Both the position numbers and the translations under genes were made by a program. A stretch of DNA of 64,000 nucleotides from Diploptera punctata. Lineage: Eukaryota > Arthropoda > Insecta > Blattodea > Blaberidae. The stretch is taken from contig JASPKZ010009950.1 of assembly GCA_030220185.1 (NCBI GenBank), positions 1-64,000 of the forward strand, given 5' to 3'. Below the pieces are notes generated by a model. That model made no database searches. It saw only the letters and a list, made by a program, of their open reading frames with translations, and was not told the origin of the DNA. Every line of letters begins with the position of its first letter. Position 1 is the stretch's first letter. This document shows, one piece after another, positions 9,582-19,026 of this stretch.

Positions 9582-9690
9582 AAATGTTTGTACGAGGATT
9601 CTTGGAAAGCGTAACTGGCAGCGCACTGAAGTATCAATTCAGATGTCCGGGTTCAAATTCCCGTCCAAGATTCTATTTTTCTTTTCGTGT
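9582..9690 (+). repeat. tRNA-like repeat (SINE family E head), inverted relative to 9462
   Basis: The plus strand reads TTGGAAAGCGTAACTGGCAGC, then GGGTTCAAATTCCCGTCCAAG. It forms an inverted pair with the adjacent minus-strand copy. Confidence 0.6.
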
Positions 9691-9737
9691 TATATTAGGC
9701 TTGCATTGCTCAAAGTCAAAAATGTAATTATAACAGC

Positions 9738-9815
9738 GACACACACACACACACCACATATATAAAAATAAATATATATAATATATATATATATATATTA
9801 TATATATATATATGG
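9738..9815. repeat. (CA)n and (TA)n microsatellites
   Basis: ACACACAC at about 9738-9756 is followed by interrupted TA repeats to about 9815. Confidence 0.9.
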
Positions 9816-9959
9816 CAGGTTATTAAATGTGCTGGCATGCGGTGAAAACAAACCATACATAACCGTAAGTCATTATTGGAGATAAGTTTAGAATACCTCG
9901 ACCAATTAATTTTTCAAAGTTTTACGGAATAATAGTGTGCGTGCGCCAACGATTAAAGA

Positions 9960-10165
9960 AGCTTCCGCTAGATTGCGGACATATGTGTGAAACTGATATG
10001 ACCAACCTTCGCAATAAATTTCCTAACATGTTTATAAGAAATGTATGAACACCAACTTTCCACTTCTTAAACTAACAAAAAAAATTAGATGCATATTATT
10101 TAATGAAATGTAAACTAATTTTATGTACAGTAACTTGTCCCATCGGAATCTAAAAAAATGAAGTG
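9960..10165 (+). repeat. Interspersed repeat Y, copy 1
   Basis: GACCAACCTTCGCAATAAATT, AACATGTTTATAAGA, ACACCAACTTTCC and the text to about 10165 match the reverse complement of 52950-53140. It is non-coding and the family is unassigned. Confidence 0.6.
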
Positions 10166-10450
10166 AGTTAACATCCATTACTTAAAATACATTTCCGAAT
10201 GTTGGCTATTCCTATGTTACAGATATCTTCGCCATCTAGCAGAAGTTTCTTTAAGAGTTCTCGCATACACATTACGATTCTGTACAACTTTGAAAAAATA
10301 ATTTGAGATAAATGCGACAATTTGCATACGTGGATAAATATGTAATAATTGTAAAAAAAAAGTTCTAAGCATTTTTGAAAACGTTTAAAATAGTATGAAA
10401 TGTTATTAAAGGTGGAAAAAGTATATAGAGAAAACAGTATTACAAGAATG

Positions 10451-10664
10451 TACAGTCTGTCCGTGAAATCTGTAGAGAGATTCGCCAGCTTTCCGATTAG
10501 ATCTTTCTCGCTTGAAGCTCAAGAGCGAAATGAGTAATAGCACATGATGGGTTCTCCCTCCTGCACTTCCAACCGCAGCCTCATTGGCCGTGCATTTTTG
10601 CCCACTTTCTGCGTTCATGGCTTATTCTGAACAGCTTCTCTATAGATTCTACGGACAAACTGTA
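10451..10664. mobile_element. Tc1-like MITE with 27-bp terminal inverted repeats
   Basis: The left end TACAGTCTGTCCGTGAAATC and the right end, read in reverse complement as TACAGTTTGTCCGTAGAATC, continue to pair through TGTAGAG/TATAGAG. The ends start with TA followed by CAGT, as expected for Tc1/mariner elements that duplicate TA. The 214-bp interior has no transposase. Confidence 0.7.
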
Positions 10665-10704
10665 GTATGGAAAATCGTAGGTCGAAGTGTTCTAAATTCG
10701 AGTC

Positions 10705-10912
10705 TATTATTGCATCCATCCATAGTAATTCTGCCTGCAGGCAGGTCCTTCACTGCAATCACAGCATTTTCATGCTATGCTTGCAGCTTTACTAGGGAAT
10801 TGTAGGTGTGGTAGCTTCCCGTTGCTTTCCACACCGGTGAAGGATGATGATGATGATGATAATGAGAAGGGTAATGATGATGGCCATATGATTTCGGGGA
10901 TCGTTTGGGCTA
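10705..10912 (-). mobile_element. SINE family A, partial copy
   Basis: It contains the 3' half of SINE A (CATCCATAGTAATTCTGCC on the plus strand through CCACACCGGTGAAGG, a GAT-rich stretch and GATTTCGGGGATCGTTTGGGC). The tRNA head is missing. Confidence 0.8.
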
Positions 10913-11113
10913 TTATTGCGTATTATTGTATAATTTTATATAAATTTAAATAACTTATAATGATTCATATTTCCATTCCTTGATTAAAATATTAAATCAT
11001 TTAAACCATTGCATCTTATAGGATACCCTAAAATGGTCAGCCGAAGTGGTGCGTAAATTGAAAATAATCCACATTCGTGTCATCAATCCGCCCAGTCTAG
11101 GACTCAAAATACG

Positions 11114-11167
<54 letters not shown>
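11114..11167. repeat. (AG)n microsatellite
   Basis: About 54 bp of AG repeats in gene A's intron, 90 bp upstream of the 11259 exon. Confidence 0.95.
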
Positions 11168-11177
<10 letters not shown>

Positions 11178-11258
11178 AGGTGCATTGGATAGCAATTCAT
11201 TTACTTGTTCAATAAGTTTTCCGGGGTCTGTTTATAAGTGAGAATTATGAAATTTCAG

Positions 11259-11732
11259 GTGGACCTGAAGACACGAGTGGTCAACATGGTTAGGCTGCTG
11301 CTTCAAAGAGAAACTCGGCGTCCTTTAGTGCTCATCGTGCTGTTCTTCCAGTTCTGTGGAATGGGAGGGATGTACTCCATCAGACCATTCCTGATAGAAG
11401 TTCTGAGAGAGTTCCAGGTACCGCTGGACGCGAACTGGAGTACGGTGGTCATGACAGTCACCGGGTTCCTAGGCAGCATTGTTCTCATTCTCATCATCAA
11501 CAGAGCGGGCAAGAGGAAAGTAGCTCTTGTTACCCACAGCTGTGTCGGGAGGTTGCTGTCTGCTCCTAGGATTCTACGCCTACTTGTCTATTGTACCTGC
11601 AGCACGTACTGGAGATTTGTCCTACATCAGGGCCACCTGGATACCCCTGGTCCTCTTTTCTCTCTTCTCATTTGCTAATACTATGGAGGGGCAAGTGCCA
11701 TGGCTACTGGTAGCTGAAGCATTCCCCTACAG
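11259..11732 (+). CDS. Tret1-like: Tret1-like gene A, exon TM7-TM10, with a frameshift
   Basis: The acceptor AATTTCAG|GTGGAC is at 11257-11258 and the donor TACAG|GTAAAT at 11733. It encodes RRPLVLIVLFFQFCGMGG, YSIRPFLIEVLREFQVPLD, WSTVVMTVTGFLGS and NRAGKRKVAL (frame of 11259). After about 11525-11537 the homology continues in the next frame: TAVSGGCCLLLGFYAYLSIV and PWLLVAEAFPYR. The length of 474 nt is one base too long for a phase 0 to phase 2 exon, fitting a 1-nt insertion. In gene B this segment is interrupted by an intron after WSS. Confidence 0.88.
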
Positions 11733-11889
11733 GTAAATCTTGCTTTTACAGTATTACTGTGCAGTGAAGGAATTTTTCTTAGCTATCACATACGATACCT
11801 TTCGTGTTTAATTTTTTTCTCTCACTTTGGGAATAACTTCACATCACTGTAATAGATGGCATAATATTCGGTACAATCAGGACTTCGAG

Positions 11890-11899
<10 letters not shown>

Positions 11900-11921
<22 letters not shown>
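11900..11921. repeat. (TA)n microsatellite
   Basis: A short TA tract directly before the ACTAGCGGACCCGGC repeat; these repeats are regularly flanked by TA tracts here. Confidence 0.9.
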
Positions 11922-11924
<3 letters not shown>

Positions 11925-12570
11925 TAGCGGACCCGGCAGTCGTTGACCTGCCCGAATGTTCAATTCTCGTGTCATGGCCGGACGATAAAATATAAGTTAC
12001 TTTTTCCATAAAATTCACTAAATCTATAAGTTCGCAAGAAAACCCTTCACTGCCATCTTTTATGGTTCAAGAAGCGTGCATCATGACATCACATTATTTT
12101 CGCGCGGAATATGTCGGTAATGCAGATGATTACATATCTGACATAAAAATACTATAACCCGATCGGAGCGCCACCTACCGGGGAGAATTGTGAATCTAAA
12201 CCATTTACGGAACCATTCAAATACACACACAAAAATGCATAAAAATCAGTCTAGTCATTTAGATAATTTTTAAGTTCGGATTCCGTATAAACCTCCACTT
12301 CTAGTTGTCGGATTTCGCTCATTTTTGGACAATACCTTCCTCAAATTTATTTTATTAATACATAATGAGTTTCGTTGAGGAACATCGAAAAATGTGACCG
12401 CTAAAGCGATTTTTCAATTTTCACTTTATGTGAACTCCTACACCTAATGGTTTTAGAGGGTCCAATTGTGAATCTGAACCATCGAGGGACTCAATCAGAG
12501 ACACACAAAAAATGTAATCATCTAGTTTTTTAGGAGGAGTTCAGTGACAAACACACATACAGAAGAATTG
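11922..12570 (+). repeat. Interspersed repeat W (ACTAGCGGACCCGGC type), copy 1
   Basis: It starts with ACTAGCGGACCCGGCAGTCG and contains TTCGCAAGAAAACCC, CATCATGACATCAC, CCTCCACTTCTAGTTG, ATGTGACCGC and GTGAACTCCTACACC. It ends near ACAAACACACATACAGAAG and (TA)n. Sister copies are at 29163-29750 and, partially, 28555-29135. This kind of microsatellite-flanked element is common in arthropods. No ORF is seen and the class is unassigned. Confidence 0.6.
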
Positions 12571-12582
12571 TATATATACATG

Positions 12583-13413
12583 GTGTTTCTAACTTAGACC
12601 TAACAAATCTTGGGACCAGATAGATGACCTCCATTGAAGCATACTTTGTTAAGGAATCTATGGGCTGAGACGCTTCGTTTCAGTGCTAGGGGGATCTTAC
12701 AGGAAGGGTTTGAAGAAAACAGATAAACACTCCTTACACTCCAAGAGGGGCTTGTCATTTCTACTATTGCTTGGTTTGTTTACTTCCGGAGCTCAGTAGC
12801 ATTCGGAACATATTACAGTAAGTTTGTTTACATCCACTGGTACGATGTGTTGGATAGGTAGCGGTGGGCCCACTGCCTGGCCGGCACGCTCGCCTGACCT
12901 GGTCTGCCTAGATTTCATTTTGTGGAGCTACATCAAGGCAAAGGTTTATGAAACCGATATTGACACTGAAGAAGATCTTGTAGCACGATGACTGTCAGCG
13001 CAGCAGCTGAAATAACGAAAACCCCTTGCATCTTTGGAAGAAGCGTACGACAAAGTATGGCACCTCGATGCACTATTTATGGATGTCAACGGACATGTAT
13101 TCCAGAGCACTTGTTGTGATGGGACAATAAACTGGATCCTTCCTGATAATGCAACACTGGAGTGAGTACTTTTTTTAAGAATCAAGTACGTTTTGTTTCT
13201 GCTTGTCTGTAAATTATTTGGATTAACAAACAAAATTAATGTGACACAGAATGACTTGAAATTTGCACGTACCTACTTCCTTCCATCCCTTCCTCTAAGA
13301 AACCTCTTCTACTAAAACGAAGCGTCACATGCTATAGGTTCCTTAACAAAATATGCTTCAATGAAGGTTAGCTATCTTCTCCCAAAGTTTGTCGGTTTAA
13401 TTTAGAAACACTC
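12583..13413 (+). mobile_element. Tc1/mariner-type element with about 100-bp TIRs, internally deleted
   Basis: The left end (GGTGTTTCTAACTTAGACC) and right end form imperfect inverted repeats of about 100 bp, running through CCATTGAAGCATACTTTGTT and ending near GACGCTTCG. Inside, 12858-12990 encodes PARSPDLVCLDFILWSYIKA, then VYETDIDTEEDLVAR: the C-terminal catalytic-D region of a mariner-like transposase. A stop and shifts follow, then HLDALFMDVNGHVFQ. At 830 bp, with only the transposase C-terminus, it is a deletion derivative. Confidence 0.75.
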
Positions 13414-13458
13414 TGTGTGTGTATATATATCCCGTCCAGGCATTTATTTTTCTTACAT

Positions 13459-13462
<4 letters not shown>

Positions 13463-13500
<38 letters not shown>
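13463..13500. repeat. (TA)n microsatellite
   Basis: TA repeats abut the 3' end of the SINE A copy (minus strand), consistent with a tail. Confidence 0.95.
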
Positions 13501-13502
<2 letters not shown>

Positions 13503-13503
<1 letters not shown>

Positions 13504-13835
13504 TATCCATCCATAGTAATTCTGCCCGAGGGCAGGTCCTTCACTGCAATCATAGCATTTTCATGCTATGCTTGCAGCTTTACTAGGGAATTGTAGGTGT
13601 GGTAGTTTCCCGTTGCTTTCCACACCGGTGAAGGATGATGATAATGATGATGATGATGATGACCATATGATTTCGGGGACCGTTTTGGACCTTGAAGTTT
13701 TCCTGACATTTGTCTTACAGGTGAAGAAAAACCCCGATAGAAACCTCACCCAGAAAAACTGTCCCGACCGGGGATCGAACCCGGGCCCGCTGCGTGACAA
13801 GGCAGGACGCTACCTCGAGACCACAGCGGTGGACA

Positions 13836-13838
<3 letters not shown>
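13503..13838 (-). mobile_element. tRNA-headed SINE, family A (full copy)
   Basis: The minus strand begins CCACCGCTGTGGTCTCGAGG, the tRNA-like A-box region. It continues with GGGTTCGATCCCCGG (B box), GACAGTTTTTCTGGGTGAGG, CCTGTAAGACAAATGTCAGG, a CAT-rich tract and CACCGGTGTGGAAAGC, and ends GGCAGAATTACTATGGATGG then (TA)n. It is one of the best-preserved copies. Confidence 0.85.
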
Positions 13839-13866
<28 letters not shown>

Positions 13867-13889
13867 GTGGTGTGTGTGTGTGTGGTGTG

Positions 13890-13936
<47 letters not shown>

Positions 13937-13970
13937 TGTGTTTGTGTGTGTGTGTGTTTGTAACGCTCTA
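13839..13970. repeat. (TG)n microsatellite
   Basis: About 130 bp of TG repeats with GGTGG and TTTG interruptions, next to the SINE A head. The apparent frames across it are low-complexity. Confidence 0.95.
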
Positions 13971-14420
13971 ACGGCAACAATTTTTATTTTTCGGAACCAA
14001 ACTAGGCATATACGAGCAATATATAACAATGTAAAGCATTTTGTGAACAGAAAAATCGTACTTTTGGGATTAGGAGTTCAGCTAAAGTGAACATTAAAAA
14101 TCCACACTAGTGGCCGGAATTTTAGATTTTTTCGCGACGAAACTCAGTACATATTATTCAAATAAAATTAGAAAGATATTATCAAAAAATCAGTAAAATC
14201 CGGCTCTTATAAGTTGGGGTTTACCTGAAATCCGAAACTTAAAAAATCGCTCTAGCAGATAGCACGTCGCAATGTAACTGTTCAGCATATAATTTAAACC
14301 TAATTAACAAAATCAATATATATTCTACAAACTTGTAAAATTGGACGATACATTTAAGTTGCTGATAAATTCACATTTTACGCGGTTCTTACATGGTAAA
14401 AACTTTCAGAATTCGCTAAA
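13971..14420 (+). repeat. Interspersed repeat X, copy 1
   Basis: It shares blocks with 17905-18250: TCTWACBRSCRACAATTTTT-like start, AAAATCG, ACGAAACTCAGTA, GTAAAATCCG and CCTGAAATCCRAAA. Both copies sit directly beside TG/TA tracts. Non-coding, family unknown. Confidence 0.45.
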
Positions 14421-14979
14421 AAATATATACTATTGTAGTAGGCTACCGTGGGGTGGTTTTCACGTTTTTTTCTCGTAATAAAACAACACAGATGATCGCC
14501 TAAAACCTTCACAATAACTTTATTTAATTCTATAAACTCTCAGTGAAATTTCAGTATTGCTGTAATAATTATTTTTTCCTTATCCATCGCACAGTTACCT
14601 TCACTCTCTAACGCTTTCACTTGCCGCACTTTCTTCTTCCGGTCACAGCCTACTGTATCGCTGTCACAACACAACTAACTCGCTCCCAACCCTATCAATA
14701 GTTTATGTAGGGTAGGGAAGACAATATTTCGGATTCCAATCGAGACCTTTCCAGTATGGAAGCTTCTGGCATCGAACCTTCCAAACAGGGAGGGTAGAGG
14801 CTTAGAGAAACCTCCGGAACGAAAGTCCAGACGCATCGATCATCTACGTGGGTCTTTCAACTCACGAGTCAACGACTCAGGAATATATTTCCACCAATGC
14901 AAGACCATTACTCTCGCCGTCACCGCTAAATTCAAACGCTGTTATTACAATACGTCACAGTAACATGTTTTGTTTTTAG
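14421..14979. other. Intron sequence of gene A, no feature recognised
   Basis: I see no ORF, RNA or recognised repeat here. The end is a normal polypyrimidine/acceptor (TGTTTTTAG) at 14972-14979. Confidence 0.5.
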
Positions 14980-15218
14980 GACGCGAGGTATCGCTGGAGG
15001 ATTGGCAGCTGCGTCTAACTACATAATAGCATTCGGTCGCGACGAAGACGTACCTGGCTACAGCTCACAGCTTCCAGCTGTTCGGCACGTTCTGGTTCTA
15101 CGGAGCTATCAGCATCATCTGCTTCCTGTATCTCTACCTCGAGCTCCCTGAGACAGAAGGCAAGACACTACAAGAAATCGAAACCCTGTTCGCCGCCAAA
15201 AAGAGCAGAAACGTTTGA
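14980..15218 (+). CDS. Tret1-like: Tret1-like gene A, last exon, with a frameshift
   Basis: The acceptor TTTTTAG|GACGCG is at 14978-14979; the first base completes the Arg codon split at the previous donor. It encodes TRGIAGGLAAASNYIIAF (TM10-TM11). It then shifts by one base near 15034, where one extra G sits in ATTCGGTCGCG, and continues KTYLATAHSFQLFGTFWF to LPETEGKTLQEIETLF and the stop at 15216-15218. The PETEGKxLxEIE motif is the conserved sugar transporter C-terminal signature. Confidence 0.88.
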
Positions 15219-15246
15219 CAAATATTGTATTTAGGTTACATATTCC

Positions 15247-15252
15247 AATAAA
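15247..15252 (+). promoter_or_regulatory. Polyadenylation signal of gene A
   Basis: AATAAA lies 29 bp after the stop codon, followed by GTGTTG-type sequence. It is the likely poly(A) signal, giving a very short 3' UTR. Confidence 0.7.
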
Positions 15253-15284
15253 TTGTGTTGCATTTTCCTAATATTCTTTGTCCT

Positions 15285-15385
15285 AAATAACTAACTAACT
15301 CACTGGCACTAACGTACTTGCCGCGCTGGACATAAGCTCTCCATACATCCCTATCCCGCTATTGAGCATCCATATCCCCATGCAC
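15285..15385 (-). mobile_element. RTE-like LINE family 1, terminal fragment
   Basis: ACTCACTGGCACTAACG and the text to ATACATCCCTATCC are the reverse complement of the family-1 3' end, abutting an inverted second fragment that starts near 15400. Confidence 0.65.
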
Positions 15386-15399
15386 AACATACAGAAGTA

Positions 15400-15740
15400 G
15401 ACTATTACCATATAATTATACATGAAGACTACATAGCAGTGAGTTATTTGATCCTCATAGGAAACCAGATATAATATGAACATGTTAAATCTCTTAGACT
15501 GCAATGGACGGGATATGTGGCACCAATGAGGAATGAAAGAGGAGCATGGAAATTCGTTGTAGGAAAATCAAATGGAAACAGTTTAGTAAATACACCAAGA
15601 ATAAGATGGGAAAATAATACTAACCATGATTTGAGGGAGGTGAATTACACAAGGGATGAAAAAATTTGCTCAGGATGGGGATGTATCGAGAGCTTATGTA
15701 CGCGCGGTCATGATTCTCCTGATTGGATAGTGCCAGTGAA
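15400..15740 (+). mobile_element. RTE-like LINE family 1 C-terminal fragment
   Basis: The text covers ATAGCAGTGAGTTATTTGATCC, ETRYNMNMLNLLDCN-like broken frames, then GAWKFVVGKSNG, RIRWENNTNHDLREVNYT and the 3' end ATAGTGCCAGTGA, followed by (TA)n. It sits directly downstream of gene A. Confidence 0.75.
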
Positions 15741-15754
15741 TTATATATATATAT

Positions 15755-15915
15755 ATATACACAGCTGGCCGGCGAACGTCGTATCGCCTTTAAATATTTT
15801 TACATTAATGTTTCTGATGTTTTAATAATTATCTGCTATTCGGGGCGGAAACAAATCCAACAAATCAAAGATCATAAAAATCGGTCCAGCCGTTTTTTAG
15901 TTATAAATAGTGTAA

Positions 15916-15949
<34 letters not shown>
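15755..15949 (+). repeat. Short GGCCGGCGAACG-type repeat between TA tracts
   Basis: The text runs CAGCTGGCCGGCGAACGTCG to AAAATCGGTCCAGCCG and TTTTTTAGTTATAAATAGTG, then (TA)n. The organisation resembles repeat W: a CCGGC-containing start and a CGGTCCAGCCG-type end, flanked by TA. No ORF. Confidence 0.4.
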
Positions 15950-15954
<5 letters not shown>

Positions 15955-16990
15955 CCGGCCACGCGTTGCTGTGGCTAAGGCATACGTCAAATTATGTTGT
16001 AGTAAACTAAGTGAGAAATCTAAATCAGAAAGTTTTTGTTTTACACAATTTTTTTAGTTCTGGTACGTTAACTACACCCGGTATAAATATGGGTGGTGGT
16101 TTATGTGGAAGTGGTTTATGTTGTCTGCATTCTCAGTATCATCCATAAGTGTATCATAAGGATTATATACATTTATTGATGGAATATTTTTAGGAGGCTT
16201 GCTGATTTCATTATACTTTCGTTTTCTTCTACGAATTTGTTGGCAGTTTGGATTCCCATCATCATCCAGAAGTCTCTGTATAATAATATCATCTTGTGAT
16301 ATATTATAGTCATCTTGTTTTTCATTTAATTGAGGCATGGAGATTGTTTCTGTAATATTAGGCATATTATTATAACTAACAGACTTACTTACAGTTCTGT
16401 TATTCCGTTCCTTATGACCTTCATATGTTTTTAAATTGACATTCTTTTTAAATGTAAGATTTGTCACATAGGCCTATACCAATTTGCGGAAATTCACTTG
16501 ATATCTCATCATTCATGGTCTCTAGAACTGATTCGCCACATTGTTCAATGTTTCTTGGTCCTGTTAAATTTAAATTAATTTGCTGTCTTTCAGCCAGATT
16601 ACTTAAAACTAATACTTATCCACGAAATTAATATTATCATCAATATATTGAAAATAAAATAAACACTGAACACATTTAAATTACGAAATAATCAATATTT
16701 GTAATTCAATTGAAATTCGCGGTTGCAACAAAAAGCACAGCCACCTGGTTAAATAATAAACCAATTACCTTACACCGTCATCTGTTAGAATCGTATGGAA
16801 CTCACAGATAATTATAACTCTTTGATAAATAATAAACAAATAATTTGCAATAAAAAATAATGCGACTGTAAATTTAGTTATAAACAACCGTAGGTCTCAA
16901 GTTGGATCAAACTGCACACAGTGTGCAAAATTTTATTAAAATCAGTTCAGTAGTTTAGGATTCCATCGCGGACAAACAAAGTGACACGTA

Positions 16991-17020
<30 letters not shown>
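15950..17020. repeat. Repeat V (GTCCCGGCCACGCGTTGC type), long copy carrying an ORF
   Basis: It starts AAAGTCCCGGCCACGCGTTG and ends GCGGACAAACAAAGTGACAC, then (TA)n. The same start and end occur in the short copy at 46576-47070. That copy jumps from GGTATACGTTAAAAATTTAAA straight to the homolog of 16567 (CAGCCAGATTACTTAAAAC). The long copy therefore has about 580 bp more, containing the minus-strand ORF at 16072-16467. Confidence 0.6.
16072..16467 (-). CDS. Uncharacterised 131-aa ORF inside repeat V
   Basis: It is a hydrophilic, Asn/Asp-rich protein with a basic patch (QQIRRRKRKYNE, possible nuclear localisation signal) followed by a proline-containing stretch (KPPKNIPS). The upstream minus-strand sequence to about 16600 continues the same style (NLTGPRNIEQCGESVLETMN) in another frame, so the real frame was probably longer and is now shifted near 16465. 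I recognise no domain. An N-terminal part of a retroelement ORF1/gag-like protein is one possibility. Confidence 0.35.
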   Translation of the reverse strand: MTNLTFKKNVNLKTYEGHKERNNRTVSKSVSYNNMPNITETISMPQLNEKQDDYNISQDDIIIQRLLDDDGNPNCQQIRRRKRKYNEISKPPKNIPSINVYNPYDTLMDDTENADNINHFHINHHPYLYRV

Positions 17021-17023
<3 letters not shown>

Positions 17024-17025
<2 letters not shown>

Positions 17026-17130
17026 ATAAGAAAAATAAATGCCTGGACGGGATCTGAACCCGGATCACTGAGTTGATATCTCAGTGCGCTACCACTTAGG
17101 CTACCAGGCGAATCCAGAACAAACATTTAT
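17024..17130 (-). repeat. tRNA-like repeat (SINE family E head)
   Basis: The minus strand reads GCCTGGTAGCCTAAGTGGTAGC, then GATCCGGGTTCAGATCCCGTC: A-box-like and B-box-like segments. It is paired head to head with the plus copy at 17155. Confidence 0.6.
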
Positions 17131-17154
17131 TTTTCTTATAGATACGGCATATGT

Positions 17155-17400
17155 ATAAGAAAAATGAATGTTTGTTCTGGATTCGCCTGGTAGCGTAAGG
17201 GGTAGCGCACTAACATATCAACTCACTGATCCGGGTTCAGATCTCGTCCAGGCATAATGTCAAAAATTTAATTATAACATCGATAAAGCGTTACTGCTAT
17301 AAAGTAAAAATATTCTCTTTAATTTGCTTACTTGTGATAGGAGCTGCTAGAAGGCAGTGGAAACCGAGTTCCCACTACATCTCGTAATGAGAAAAAAAAA
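17155..17400 (+). mobile_element. SINE family E copy (head plus body)
   Basis: The head is GCCTGGTAGCGTAAGGGGTAGC and GATCCGGGTTCAGATCTCGTC. The body ATGTCAAAAATTTAATTATAAC runs through AGCTGCTAGAAGGCAGTGG to ATCTCGTAATGAG and A/(TA)n. It is tandem with the next copies. Confidence 0.65.
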
Positions 17401-17424
17401 AAATATATATATATATATATATAA

Positions 17425-17700
17425 GAAAAATGAATGTTTATAATATACTTGCTCGGTTGCGTAATCGGTAGCGCACTGGGGTATCAATCCAGAGGTCCGG
17501 GTCTCAAGTCCCGTCCAAACATTTATCTTTCTTATCATGTCATATTAAGCTTACATTGCTTAATGTCAAAAATTAGTTTATAACATCGCTAAAGCGTCAC
17601 TGCTTAAAGTGAAATTATTATCTTTAATTTGCTTACTTGTGATAGGAGCTGCTAGATGGCAGTGGAGACCGAGTTCCCATTACATCTCGTAATAATGAGA
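17425..17700 (+). mobile_element. SINE family E copy
   Basis: The head is GCTCGGTTGCGTAATCGGTAGC and GTCCGGGTCTCAAGTCCCGTC; the body follows as in the previous copy, ending ATCTCGTAATAATGAG and a TA tail. Confidence 0.65.
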
Positions 17701-17825
17701 ATATATATAAGAAAAGTCAATGTTTGTACTAGACTTACTCGTTAGCGTAATCGGTAGCGCTCTGGGGTATCAATCCAGAGGTCCGGGCTCAAGTCCCTCC
17801 AAGCATTTATTTTTCTTTTCATGTC

Positions 17826-17830
<5 letters not shown>
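17701..17830 (+). mobile_element. SINE family E copy (head only)
   Basis: The head is CTCGTTAGCGTAATCGGTAGC and GTCCGGGCTCAAGTCCCTCC, then TTTATTTTTCTTTTCATG and (TA)n/(TG)n instead of the body. Confidence 0.6.
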
Positions 17831-17860
<30 letters not shown>

Positions 17861-17867
17861 GTGTGTG

Positions 17868-17900
<33 letters not shown>
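17826..17900. repeat. (TA)n and (TG)n microsatellites
   Basis: Alternating TA and TG tracts; the apparent reading frames are repetitive Tyr/Ile/Cys/Val and not genes. Confidence 0.95.
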
Positions 17901-17902
<2 letters not shown>

Positions 17903-17904
17903 GT

Positions 17905-18250
17905 GTGTGCTTTTGTCTTAACTCTACCGACCGAAATTTTTGTTCTTTCGAAATAAAACTCGACATATATAATTGAAATTAAGAAGTAGCGAGTTCGTTA
18001 ACCAGCAAAATCGGACCATTGGAAGGGGGTTAAGCAGATACATAATATTTTTTTACCAAATCGTTCTAGAATAAGCAATTTTCGATATTCAACAACGAAA
18101 TTCAGTAAATTCCATTGAAATAAATCGAAAAAGTGTGTTTTCTAAAGTGAGTGAAATCCGAGAATTAGATGAGGGGGTTTTGCCTGAAATCCAAAATTTA
18201 AAAAAAAATCCCTCTTTGTTTCCACTGCGGTCCGACATATTTAATTAACT
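17905..18250 (+). repeat. Interspersed repeat X, copy 2
   Basis: A diverged relative of 13971-14420: TAACTCTACCGACCGAAATTT, ATTTTTCGATATTC, ACGAAATTCAGTAAATTCC and GCCTGAAATCC. Confidence 0.45.
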
Positions 18251-18339
18251 GACAACAGAAATTAATGTTTCACCCATTCAGGGGTTAACACAGAAGAACT
18301 TTTTTTTTTCAATGCCTACAGTTTGTCATTTCGACATTT

Positions 18340-18660
18340 TTGGCAATCTCTCCTGGCATTGGCGTGCTGTAACCCACTTCAGAAGTTGGGGCGCCTGGAA
18401 GGCGGGGTTACGGTTGCCCCGATGATATGAAGAGTGATGATGATGGTAATGATGCGCCAGGGGAAAGCTTAATCTAATAAGTTGAATATGATAATGATAA
18501 TAAAAGTGGCCAGATGATTTTAGAGGAAAGTTTGGGCCTTAAAGTTTCCTGGCATTTGTCTTACAGGTGAGGAAAAACCCCGAAAAAACTTACCCAGGAA
18601 ACTTGTCCCGACCGGGGAACGAGCCCGGGCCCGTTACCTTGATATCACAGCAGTGATATA
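18340..18660 (-). mobile_element. SINE family A, diverged copy
   Basis: The block at 18510-18655 matches SINE A (TTGGGCCTTAAAGTTTCCTG, CTTACAGGTGAGG, GTCCCGACCGGGGAACGAGC, CTTGATATCACAGCAGTGA). The 3' half (18340-18500) is different, with TTGGGGCGCCTGGAAGGCGG, so this is a subfamily or a chimera. Confidence 0.6.
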
Positions 18661-18699
18661 CAGTATGTATTCCGTAAAAACAACAAAATTTGACTATAA

Positions 18700-18990
18700 A
18701 TTCTATTTGCTGAGGGATTCGCTTAGTTTACGCAGTTCCTCCACGACGGACTACTGATTTTTCCCAATCGTATCCGCTGTCTTGTAAATCTGTCTTTACT
18801 GGTAAATTCACCTTTCTCGTGGTCTTCCGATTGGTCGTTTGCCTTTAGCATTTACATTAATCATTCGAAGCTGCAGCTCTTCTTCCCTTTTTCCATTATT
18901 TTGAGTTGTCCGAACCATTATAATCTTTTTTTTTCTAGATCAGTTGTTAGTTTTTTATATATTTAATGTCTCCTTGGTTATATTATATGG
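18700..18990 (-). mobile_element. LINE C-terminal remnant
   Basis: The minus strand around 18840-18815 reads as a K(R)PxGRPRxR-like LINE tail with many breaks. Weak evidence. Confidence 0.35.
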
Positions 18991-19026
18991 GTATTCTATG
19001 CCACCATGCCATCTACATAAATTTCA

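Larger units (their letters stand above)
3299..15218 (+). other. Tret1-like: Gene A: Tret1-like facilitated trehalose/sugar transporter, 3' part (gene span)
   Basis: Four exons join in consistent phase and cover the MFS sugar transporter from the end of TM2 to the C-terminus. The product would be a plasma membrane 12-TM facilitator. Known Tret1 proteins move trehalose between hemolymph and cells, but the substrate of this paralog cannot be read from sequence. The 5' exons are outside the window. Compared with gene B it lacks the intron at GSAG|FYQ and the one at WS|VV, and has an extra intron in the TM6-TM7 loop. Exon lengths at 11259-11732 and 14980-15218 are each one base too long, so the frame breaks twice. 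Confidence 0.85.

Noticed and set aside
9166..9690. Functional tRNA cluster
   Set aside because: These are repeated, inverted and degenerate copies with a shared non-tRNA body: SINE family E.
13794..14090. Cys/Val-rich frames of about 100-130 codons
   Set aside because: They are produced by the (TG)n tract beside SINE A.
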